Made by a program: the position numbers and the translations under genes
Assembly: GCA_023429365.1 (NCBI GenBank)
Contig: JAEYVW010000108.1
Span: 1-14,653, forward strand
DNA length: 14,653 bases
Direction: 5' to 3'
Source of the DNA: Bacteroidota bacterium
GTDB taxonomy: Bacteria; Bacteroidota; Bacteroidia; Chitinophagales; Chitinophagaceae
In this document: piece after piece, positions 7,719 through 13,851 of the stretch
Numbering within the stretch: the stretch's first letter is position 1
Layout of the letters: each line of letters begins with the position of its first letter
The notes under the pieces: generated by a model
Told to the model about the DNA's origin: nothing
Database searches by the model: none
What the model saw: the letters and a program-made list of their open reading frames with translations, nothing else

Positions 7719-9212
7719 ATGGCGAAAAAAGCGGAAAAATATTTTCACACGGAAATGGATAAAGGTGCGGGACTTGAACATGCTTATCACAAAACCAAGA
7801 TTGTGGCAACAGTTGGGCCGGCCTGCGATACTTATGAAAAGTTGCTGGAACTGGTCAAAGCTGGCGTGAATGTCTTCCGTTTGAATTTTTCCCACGGCTC
7901 ACATGAAAATAAGGAGGAGATCATTGGGCATATACGCCGGATCAATAAAACGGAACCTTACAATATTGCTATCCTTGCCGACCTGCAGGGACCAAAACTA
8001 AGGGTGGGCCAGATCGAGAACGGCGCCCTGAAAATTGCACCCGGCGATATACTTACTTTCAGTTCAAAAGAAAAAGTAGTTGGCACCAGGGAACGTATCT
8101 ATATTTCTTATCCCAACCTGCACAATGATGTGAAGATAGGCGAGAAGATTATGATAGATGATGGCAAACTGGAAGTGGTGGTAGTTGACATCCTTAAAGA
8201 CGGAGATGTGCAGGTAAGGGTGACTTATGGCGGAACTCTTTTACCTAACAAAGGTGTAAACCTCCCCGACACCGCCATCTCACTTCCGGCCATGACGGAA
8301 AAAGACCTGGAAGATTTCGAATTCATCATAAAACACGAATTGGATTGGGTGGCACTTTCTTTTGTGAGGAGAGCCGAGGATATCATTGAGCTTAAAAATC
8401 TCGTAGCTAAAAAGAATAGTCCGATCAAAGTGATGGCCAAGATCGAAATGCCTTCGGCGCTGGCTGATCTGAGAAATATTATAATTGAATCGGATGGTAT
8501 TATGGTTGCCCGTGGTGATCTTGGCGTGGAACTCCCGGTTGAAAAAGTACCGATGGCGCAACGGGATATTATCAGGAAATGCATCCACAGGGGTAAACCG
8601 GTGATCGTGGCTACGCAAATGATGGAGAGTATGATCGACCGTGTAAAACCCAACCGGAGCGAGATCACCGATGTAGCGAACGCTGTTCTTGAGGGAGCCG
8701 ATGCTGTAATGCTTAGCGGCGAAACAGCTACGGGACAACATCCGTCATTGGTGGTGGAAACTATGCGCCGTATCATCATGGAAGTAGAAAGAACGGAGTA
8801 TCGTTATAACCGTGAAGAAGATCTTTCACCACTCGCACACTCCCCTTCTTTCCTGAGTGATGCTATTTGTTATAATGCATGCAAAATAGCTAGCGATATC
8901 TCTGCCAATGCATTGATCGGTATGACCCAAAGCGGATATACGGGATGGATGCTGAGTAGCTACAGGCCCAAATCTCCACTATATGTATTTACAAAAAAAC
9001 GTAATCTGGTCAACCAACTCAGCCTGAGCTGGGGTGTGCGTGCCTTTTACTACGACGAAGAAGACAGCCTCGATGCGATCTTCTTTGACCAGATCGTTAT
9101 TTTAAAGGAACGTGGCTTCTTGAAAACAGGCGACATAGTAGTCAGCACAGGTAGCACACCCGTTCACCTCCATTTACCGACCAACGTTTTAAAGATCACA
9201 AAGGTGGAATAG
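7719..9212 (+). CDS. pyk: Pyruvate kinase
   Basis: This 497-residue cytoplasmic enzyme converts phosphoenolpyruvate + ADP to pyruvate + ATP. The (beta/alpha)8 core starts with KTKIVATVGPAC (25-36) and VFRLNFSHG (52-60, with Arg54, Asn56, Ser58). It continues with ADLQGPKLRVG (87-97), the B domain (about 98-185), the active-site signature KVMAKIEMPSALADL with Lys241, VARGDLGVELP (263-273, metal-binding Glu243 and Asp267), PVIVATQMMESM (294-305), and NRSEITDVANAVLEGADAVM (312-331) followed by LSGETATG. The C-terminal domain is complete to VLKITKVE. About 24 residues precede the usual KTKI start. No internal ATG fits better (Met13 is still within the extension), so the long start is kept. It follows pfkA by 63 bases and ends 20 bases from a convergent gene. 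Confidence 0.96.
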   Translation: MAKKAEKYFHTEMDKGAGLEHAYHKTKIVATVGPACDTYEKLLELVKAGVNVFRLNFSHGSHENKEEIIGHIRRINKTEPYNIAILADLQGPKLRVGQIENGALKIAPGDILTFSSKEKVVGTRERIYISYPNLHNDVKIGEKIMIDDGKLEVVVVDILKDGDVQVRVTYGGTLLPNKGVNLPDTAISLPAMTEKDLEDFEFIIKHELDWVALSFVRRAEDIIELKNLVAKKNSPIKVMAKIEMPSALADLRNIIIESDGIMVARGDLGVELPVEKVPMAQRDIIRKCIHRGKPVIVATQMMESMIDRVKPNRSEITDVANAVLEGADAVMLSGETATGQHPSLVVETMRRIIMEVERTEYRYNREEDLSPLAHSPSFLSDAICYNACKIASDISANALIGMTQSGYTGWMLSSYRPKSPLYVFTKKRNLVNQLSLSWGVRAFYYDEEDSLDAIFFDQIVILKERGFLKTGDIVVSTGSTPVHLHLPTNVLKITKVE

Positions 9213-9232
9213 CAAATGGTGTTTAAACCAGG

Positions 9233-9655
9233 TTATCTCCAAAGCGATAAAATAATTGCGGCAACAATATGCCCGACAAGATGGTACCCGCAGTCGATGA
9301 AGTATAGCCCGGTTGGCCTGCTTTCGTAGATAAAAGAGATAGAAACAGCCGTTGTGGCAAAGCAGATACCTGTTAATAATCCCAGTTTTAGCCCTGATAG
9401 CAGAAATACCAGGTCGAGGCGGTTGACAAGGATCGCTAATCCAATACAAGTCACAATAATCAATAAAAGTGTGGTGGTGAACATCTTAGTCATGCCACGA
9501 TTTTTATTCGGGTCATTCATGTCCATCCCAACCAGGGTTGCCCATTTAGTTCCGAATAGTGCTTTTGAATACCAAATCGCACCAAGTACAAAGTAGGCAA
9601 TAGCGGCTGCAATAACGGCCAGCCAATTGATTTGGGAAAAAATACCGGTATCCAT
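9233..9655 (-). CDS. DUF1761 family membrane protein
   Basis: From the ATG at 9655 the product is 140 residues. A TTG at 9685 could add ten but has no better support. It has four hydrophobic segments, at about 10-30, 59-78, 82-104 and 118-137, with no signal peptide, so it should be an inner-membrane protein. The first segment carries the DUF1761 signature with VLGAIWYSKALFGTKW (23-38), and the loop after it holds MDMNDPNKNRGMTKMF. The family has no established function; members are common in Bacteroidota and usually single genes, as here. It is convergent with pyk (20-base gap) and divergent from the small membrane protein gene at 9879. A possible promoter is the caaagatg arm at 9811-9818. 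Confidence 0.8.
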   Translation of the reverse strand: MDTGIFSQINWLAVIAAAIAYFVLGAIWYSKALFGTKWATLVGMDMNDPNKNRGMTKMFTTTLLLIIVTCIGLAILVNRLDLVFLLSGLKLGLLTGICFATTAVSISFIYESRPTGLYFIDCGYHLVGHIVAAIILSLWR

Positions 9656-9810
9656 AACAGTTAATTTTGCACAGGAAAATAACAATTTTTACCGACAAGT
9701 TGTATTTGGCCTGAATGCTGACAGGGAGCGGCTTTGCGCTAAACATTGATTCTTATGGACAAATTACCGCAAGCCTTAGTGCCAGACATTTACCGGCTTT
9801 CATTCTATTG

Positions 9811-9852
9811 CAAAGATGCGCTATAAACCAGGCCTCCGGTGTTGCATCTTTG
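9811..9852. repeat. Inverted repeat with divergent -7-like arms
   Basis: A perfect 9-bp inverted repeat (CAAAGATGC at 9811-9819, GCATCTTTG at 9844-9852) flanks a 24-base spacer. Each arm, read outwards, contains CATCTTTG, one base from the -7 consensus TAnnTTTG. The right arm lies 26 bases before the ATG at 9879 and the left arm 155 bases before the start of the DUF1761 gene. It could therefore be a divergent promoter pair, or the binding site of a dimeric regulator. -33 elements are not convincing on either side. Confidence 0.4.
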
Positions 9853-9878
9853 AAACAAGTTGTGTAGTTTTAGCCCCA

Positions 9879-10238
9879 ATGAAGGCGAATAAAAATCACC
9901 GTATCTCCTTTCTCCACAGTGTGTTTATGATATTATCCATAACATGGCTCACAATTGGAAGTTCCTTCATTTATCTTAGCCAGCAACCCGTTAAAAAGGC
10001 AGCAGAGGTGCTTGAAACGCAGGAGGTACCCGGAGATACCAATGGCAATACCTGCCCCTTTGACGATACGGAAGACAGTTCCGAACCCATCAATACGCTG
10101 GTTGAATTTTTACAGGAAGAAACAAGATCACTCATTCATACCGAAAGTCCACTCCGGCACAACAAGTACCACCGTCACGGAGAATTTCTATTTTTTCATG
10201 TTGAGTCATTCTCACCTCCCCCTGATCAGTTATCATAG
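9879..10238 (+). CDS. Small single-span exported or membrane protein, unknown function
   Basis: I do not recognise a named family. The likely start is the ATG at 9879, giving 119 residues. An in-frame ATG at 9816 would add 21 residues, but it lies inside the inverted repeat and upstream of the likely promoter arm. A single hydrophobic segment at about 11-33 (FLHSVFMILSITWLTIGSSFIYL), preceded by Lys/Arg/His residues, suggests an N-in anchor or uncleaved signal. The rest is short, acidic around 45-70 (a lone Cys and PFDDTEDSSEP), then His- and Arg-rich at about 86-104 (SPLRHNKYHRHGEF), and ends FSPPPDQLS. Divergent from DUF1761, followed by a 165-base gap. The His-rich stretch might bind a metal, but that is only a guess. 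Codon pattern and a plausible promoter 26 bases upstream support it being real. Confidence 0.55.
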   Translation: MKANKNHRISFLHSVFMILSITWLTIGSSFIYLSQQPVKKAAEVLETQEVPGDTNGNTCPFDDTEDSSEPINTLVEFLQEETRSLIHTESPLRHNKYHRHGEFLFFHVESFSPPPDQLS

Positions 10239-10331
10239 CCGCAATTGCGCCTGAGCGGTAAATTCACCTCTCCAAGCGACAAATATGTGGAAGCCTTGAA
10301 CCAAAGGCAGTTAATCCGCTGATTATCAGCA

Positions 10332-10367
10332 CCCCATTTAGCATAGATATTGCTGGTAAAAATGGGG
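10332..10367. repeat. Hairpin in the gap upstream of the acetyltransferase gene
   Basis: CCCCATTT (10332-10339) and AAATGGGG (10360-10367) are perfect complements, with an inner AGCA/TGCT pairing (10340-10343, 10351-10354). No T-run follows on either strand, so it is not a standard intrinsic terminator. It lies 36 bases before the ATG at 10404 and could be a structured leader. A separate 10-bp palindrome CGCAATTGCG sits at 10240-10249, directly after the upstream stop codon. I see nothing else in this 165-base gap. Confidence 0.4.
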
Positions 10368-10403
10368 CCGTATTCTGAATGACAAACATAAATAAGTACC
10401 GTA

Positions 10404-11414
10404 ATGAACACAACAGCCACCACAGATATGACCGTTCAATACTCATGGACTGAGAGTGACGATCTGCGAAATCTGATTGTTAATGAATCAGACAATGGAA
10501 CACTTTTTCACAGGCCTTTATTCCTTCAATACCATGCAGCCGATAAATTTCCCAACATCCAGCCAATCGTGATCAGTTTTAGGAAGAAAGGTAAATTGGT
10601 CGCCTGCATTTCCGGGGCCATTCAATACAGCAACGACGAAAGAATTTTTACTTCCCCTTTTGCATCTTCCTATGGCGGGTTAGTATTTCATCGTCATCTT
10701 ACCTTTAAGGAAATTGAAGACATTTATTTGGAACTTTTTGATTTCCTGCACAGGGAGTTTTCACAGATCCGGATCGGCTCCTCACCTCAGTTTCAGTCTT
10801 CGACAGGAAAAACACATTATGTAGATCATATTCTCCTTAATAATGGTTTTACAATCGCTAACTCAGATATAATTCTGGTACACGAACTTGCAGAAGAAGA
10901 AAAGTTAGGAGGCCGGATCCATAAAAAAACAATGACTGAGCTAAAACAGCCTTTGTATAAGACAAAGCTCCGGCTCGAAATTATTGATGGCGTTGACATG
11001 GATTCCTATAATCTCCTGAGCCAGGCACAGGAACGCCTGCTTAGTCAGCCCACCCATAGTTTTGAAGAGCTTAAAATAATTGAAAGACTTATACCGGGCA
11101 CGGTCAAAACTTTCAAGACCTACCTGGATGATACGTTGATCGCGGGGATTGTCGTATTCAGGGTCAATGACTCGATCCTGACAACTTTTTACGTATATGA
11201 CAATCCTGAAGGACGTAATTACAAGGCCAACCATTTTTCATATTACAGTGTACTTCAATACGCTTTCAACAACCACTTCAAATATCTTGATTTTGGTCCC
11301 AGTTCATTCGGCTGGCGTCCTAATTACCCCTTGATATCTTTTAAAGAGAAATTTGATGGACGGCCTTTTCTCCGCCATACTTTTGAAAAAGGTTTTAAGA
11401 ACAGCGGCATATAA
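10404..11414 (+). CDS. GNAT family acetyltransferase, FemAB/Acetyltransf_6-like
   Basis: This 336-residue cytoplasmic protein has the double-GNAT layout of FemAB-like and BioF2-like acyltransferases. The N-terminal half holds LFHRPLFLQYH (34-44), a GKLVACISGAI strand (63-73) and SPFASSYGGLVF (84-95), a conserved stretch of this group. The C-terminal half holds the catalytic GNAT core: FKTYLDDTLIAGIVVFRVND (237-256), FYVYDNPEGRNYKANHFSYY (262-281), LDFGPSSFGW (295-304) and FKEKFDGRPFLRHTFEK (313-329), the last matching the closing motif of Acetyltransf_6 proteins. Such enzymes transfer amino acids or acyl groups to cell-wall, sugar or amine acceptors; the substrate cannot be read here. An alternative start is Met9 at 10428. 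The gene is a lone + strand unit, convergent with the DUF1080 gene 72 bases away, and looks somewhat more AT-rich than its neighbours. Confidence 0.75.
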   Translation: MNTTATTDMTVQYSWTESDDLRNLIVNESDNGTLFHRPLFLQYHAADKFPNIQPIVISFRKKGKLVACISGAIQYSNDERIFTSPFASSYGGLVFHRHLTFKEIEDIYLELFDFLHREFSQIRIGSSPQFQSSTGKTHYVDHILLNNGFTIANSDIILVHELAEEEKLGGRIHKKTMTELKQPLYKTKLRLEIIDGVDMDSYNLLSQAQERLLSQPTHSFEELKIIERLIPGTVKTFKTYLDDTLIAGIVVFRVNDSILTTFYVYDNPEGRNYKANHFSYYSVLQYAFNNHFKYLDFGPSSFGWRPNYPLISFKEKFDGRPFLRHTFEKGFKNSGI

Positions 11415-11468
11415 AAAAGAATTTGGGAATTTGTAATTGGGTCAACTCCCAATTCCAAATTCCCAATT
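11413..11468 (-). terminator. Long AT-rich dyad terminating the DUF1080 transcript
   Basis: A stem of about 19-20 pairs is formed by 11420-11441 and 11448-11468, with one bulge (11422), one mismatch (11434/11455) and a 6-base loop. On the - strand it is followed by TCTTTTTTAT, giving a normal T-run, so it should end the transcript coming from the right. On + there is no T-run after the stem, so termination of the acetyltransferase mRNA would be weaker. A second small dyad, AAAAGGTT/AACCTTTT at 11481-11498, overlaps the DUF1080 stop codon. Confidence 0.75.
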
Positions 11469-11486
11469 ACTAATTCCTATAAAAGG

Positions 11487-12236
11487 TTACAACCTTTTTA
11501 TCTTAATGTTCCTAAACCACACATTATCTCCGTGATCCTGTAGCCCGATCTTACCCTTTTTGAATTTACCAAAGTCGGGCATATTCTTAAACTTGCTTCC
11601 TGCTACCAGTTGCTGCCAGCTTTCATCCCAGAGTGTTGTAGAAACTATATTTTCTCCATTTAAAAAAAGCTCGAGCTTTCCATCCTTGCATTTGATTTCA
11701 GCCTGGTTCCATTCCATCGCAGGTTTAACTACTTCCTTGGATGATGAGATCAGGTCGTAAAGATCACCGGCACGATGTTTTTGGATCTTCGCGTCAGGGT
11801 GACCGGTGTTGTCCAATACCTGCATTTCGGGGCCTGTCTCCCAGGGATATTTGTATTTCTCATTCTCCTGCGCGTAAATGATCACACCGCTATTACCATT
11901 CGTTGATATCTTCCACTCGTACATGAGATGGAAGTTGTCATACTCCTGGTCGCTGACAATATCCCCTCCGCCAACAATTTTTCCGTCAGCTTTCTCAGAG
12001 GCATCCAGGAATAAAGTGTTGTCCACAACTTTCCATGCATGGCCAATAGTATCAGCTTTGTATTTATGCCAGCCTTTTGTAGATACGCCATCAAATAAAA
12101 GTTCCCAGCCATCATTTTGTACATTTTCGGTGGGGGTATTTGCGGTTTCTGTCTCGGGTGTCGACTCTTTGCTACCTGAATTATTGCAGGCAATCAGGAT
12201 GCCCGTTACGCCAATGGCCAAGATAGTTTTGATCAT
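11487..12236 (-). CDS. DUF1080 (3-keto-disaccharide hydrolase domain) lipoprotein
   Basis: This 249-residue protein has a lipoprotein signal (MIKTILAIGVTGILIAC, lipidated Cys17), a 25-residue Ser/Thr/Glu/Pro-rich linker, then a single DUF1080 domain (about 42-249) with a concanavalin-like beta-sandwich. Family landmarks are WELLFDGVSTKGWH (44-57), NSGVIIYA (115-122), GPEMQVLDN (135-143), RAGDLYDLI (155-163), EWNQAEIKCKDGKLELFLNG (175-194) and IGLQDHGDNVWFRNIKIK (230-247). DUF1080 proteins are linked to cleavage of 3-keto-glycosides made by sugar-oxidising dehydrogenases. Its start is 7 bases after the stop of the cytochrome gene, so the two are surely cotranscribed, and both are lipid-anchored outside the cytoplasm. 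It is the last gene of the cluster, followed by a terminator. Confidence 0.9.
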   Translation of the reverse strand: MIKTILAIGVTGILIACNNSGSKESTPETETANTPTENVQNDGWELLFDGVSTKGWHKYKADTIGHAWKVVDNTLFLDASEKADGKIVGGGDIVSDQEYDNFHLMYEWKISTNGNSGVIIYAQENEKYKYPWETGPEMQVLDNTGHPDAKIQKHRAGDLYDLISSSKEVVKPAMEWNQAEIKCKDGKLELFLNGENIVSTTLWDESWQQLVAGSKFKNMPDFGKFKKGKIGLQDHGDNVWFRNIKIKRL

Positions 12237-12243
12237 GTAAGAT

Positions 12244-12642
12244 TTATTTTTTCAGTAAAAGAATGTACTTAACCATTTTTTCGGCATCACCCTGTGAAAT
12301 ATTGGGGTGTGGCAACATCGGAACTTCTCCCCATACACCGCTTCCTCCTTTGACGATTTTATCAGCCAGTTCGGGAATGACGCCCGGTGCCTGGCTGGCG
12401 TATTTGTTAGCCACTTCACGATAGGAAGGACCAGTAAGTTTTTCATCCACTTTATGACAAGTCAGGCAATCGCTTTTAGAGATCAGTTCGAGTCCTTCCT
12501 GGTACTCGGGCAACGATGTGATATCAGTTTCGGCCGGAACTTCTTCCGCCGGAGTATCCTTGGTTGTGTCGGCCTTGTCACTATTGCTATTGCACGATAC
12601 CAGAACTGCAAAAGCCATCGCGGTAATAAGATTTTTTTTCAT
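12244..12642 (-). CDS. c-type cytochrome lipoprotein
   Basis: This 132-residue protein carries a lipoprotein signal (MKKNLITAMAFAVLVSC, Cys17), an acidic linker rich in Asp, Thr, Pro and Glu (18-42), and a small class I cytochrome c domain. The haem attachment motif is CLTCH (59-63). The axial Met is probably Met109 in EVPMLPHP, and the domain closes with the helix AEKMVKYILLLKK. Such mono-haem domains (cytochrome c551/552 type) shuttle electrons in the periplasm. The gene is directly upstream of the DUF1080 gene (7-base gap) and 50 bases after the isomerase gene, so a role as electron acceptor for a sugar dehydrogenase is plausible. A good -7 box lies upstream at 12685-12692. The start ATG at 12642 is fixed by the signal peptide. 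Confidence 0.92.
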   Translation of the reverse strand: MKKNLITAMAFAVLVSCNSNSDKADTTKDTPAEEVPAETDITSLPEYQEGLELISKSDCLTCHKVDEKLTGPSYREVANKYASQAPGVIPELADKIVKGGSGVWGEVPMLPHPNISQGDAEKMVKYILLLKK

Positions 12643-12684
12643 GATGTATTATTTGTTTTAAGTTGATTTGCTGCGTGAACAATG

Positions 12685-12692
12685 CAAAAGTA
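12685..12692 (-). promoter_or_regulatory. Possible internal -7 promoter box for the cytochrome/DUF1080 pair
   Basis: On the - strand this reads TACTTTTG, an exact TAnnTTTG match, 42 bases before the cytochrome ATG and abutting the isomerase stop codon. It could drive the last two genes on their own. A TTG 12 bases upstream is too close to be a normal -33 element. Confidence 0.4.
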
Positions 12693-13748
12693 TTAACTCA
12701 ACCCCAATAGCGAACGATTAAATGCTTCATCGGCTTTTACACCCGCAAAATCATCAAAAGCTTTTTCCGTCACCCTGATAATGTTTTTCTGAATAAACTC
12801 TGCCCCTTCCTTCGCGCCATCTTCCGGATGTTTCAAACAACATTCCCACTCCATTACTGCCCAGCCCTTATAATCGTATTCGGTAAGTTTACTAAAGATC
12901 CTTTTAAAATCCACCTGGCCGTCGCCAGGTGAACGGTAACGGCCTGCGCGATTAAGCCATCCCTGGTAGCCACCGAATGTTCCCTGCTTGCCGGTAGAAT
13001 TAAACTCTGCGTCTTTAACATGAAAGGCCCGGATGCGCTCGTGGTAAAAGTCAATATACTGGATATAATCCAATTGTTGCAAAACAAAGTGCGAAGGATC
13101 ATAAAGCAGGCAGGCGCGGGTATGATTATTTACTTTTTCTAAAAACATCTCATAGGTTACACCGTCAAACAAGTCTTCACCGGGATGTATTTCATAGCAC
13201 ACATCCACGCCACATTCGTCGAAGTAGTTAAGGATCGGAAGCCACCTATTGGCCAGTTCCTTAAAACCCTCCTCAACCAATCCGGCCGGCCGCTGCGGCC
13301 AGGGATGAAATGTATGCCAAAGCAGGGAGCCGCTAAATGTTGCGTGGGCATTCAGACCGAGATTTTGCGATGCCTTTGCGCCGTATTTGAGTTGCTGAAT
13401 GGCCCATTCCGTCCGGGCCTTTGGATTCTTGCGATGCGATTCCGGTGCAAAAGAATCAAAAAGGTCATCATACGCGGGATGTACCGCAACCAGTTGTCCC
13501 TGTAAGTGGGTTGACAACTCTGATATTTCCATGCCACATTCGTTGACGATGCCTTTGATCTCATCTGCATACGTCTTGCTCTCAGCGGCTTTTTGAAGGT
13601 CTATGCATCGCGGATCCCATGTGGGGATCTGCACACCTTTAAAGCCTAAAGCCTCTGCCCACAGGCAAATGGATCGGAGATTATTGAACGGCTGCTTGTC
13701 GTCCAGGAACTGGGCTAAGAAAATACCGGGTCCTTGAATTGTTGTCAT
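12693..13748 (-). CDS. Sugar phosphate isomerase/epimerase, xylose-isomerase-like TIM barrel
   Basis: This 351-residue protein has no signal peptide and should be cytoplasmic. It has the AP-endonuclease-2/xylose-isomerase-like barrel: WAEALGFKGVQIPTWDPR (30-47), ECGMEISELSTHLQGQ (70-85), and four likely metal ligands in CYEIHPGED (Glu186), LYDPSH (Asp217, with His220), FHVKDAEF (His243) and AVMEWE (Glu300 or Glu302). An Arg/Gly-rich loop around 263-278 (GWLNRAGRYRSPGDGQ) probably covers the active site. Members isomerise or epimerise free or phosphorylated sugars, keto-sugars and inositols; the exact substrate is not readable. Length is slightly above the usual 280-300 because of loops at 85-110 and the tail. 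It follows the Gfo/Idh/MocA gene by 103 bases. The pairing of these two families is typical of sugar or keto-inositol degradation clusters. Confidence 0.88.
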   Translation of the reverse strand: MTTIQGPGIFLAQFLDDKQPFNNLRSICLWAEALGFKGVQIPTWDPRCIDLQKAAESKTYADEIKGIVNECGMEISELSTHLQGQLVAVHPAYDDLFDSFAPESHRKNPKARTEWAIQQLKYGAKASQNLGLNAHATFSGSLLWHTFHPWPQRPAGLVEEGFKELANRWLPILNYFDECGVDVCYEIHPGEDLFDGVTYEMFLEKVNNHTRACLLYDPSHFVLQQLDYIQYIDFYHERIRAFHVKDAEFNSTGKQGTFGGYQGWLNRAGRYRSPGDGQVDFKRIFSKLTEYDYKGWAVMEWECCLKHPEDGAKEGAEFIQKNIIRVTEKAFDDFAGVKADEAFNRSLLGLS

Positions 13749-13851
13749 TTTAAGATGCTTTATTCAGATTATTGTTGTGTATAGTTTGTATCAACTGTCC
13801 AGGTGGAGATCTTCACACTGAGTTCGTCAGCAAAGGCTTCAAACGAGCACT

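Noticed and set aside
8225..8779. 184-codon - strand open frame inside pyk
   Set aside because: It is antisense to a fully conserved pyruvate kinase core, low-complexity Ser/Ile/Thr-rich, with no recognisable domain.
9189..9449. Overlapping - strand open frame across the DUF1761 gene and the pyk end
   Set aside because: It is out of frame with the DUF1761 protein, rich in unlikely residue runs, and would overlap pyk. It is a shadow frame.
13760..13846. Coding-like stretch on the - strand in the gap between the Gfo/Idh/MocA and isomerase genes (about 27 open codons ending in TAA)
   Set aside because: It has no start codon and is too short, and a stop in the same frame lies just upstream. It could be a decayed gene end but cannot be supported.
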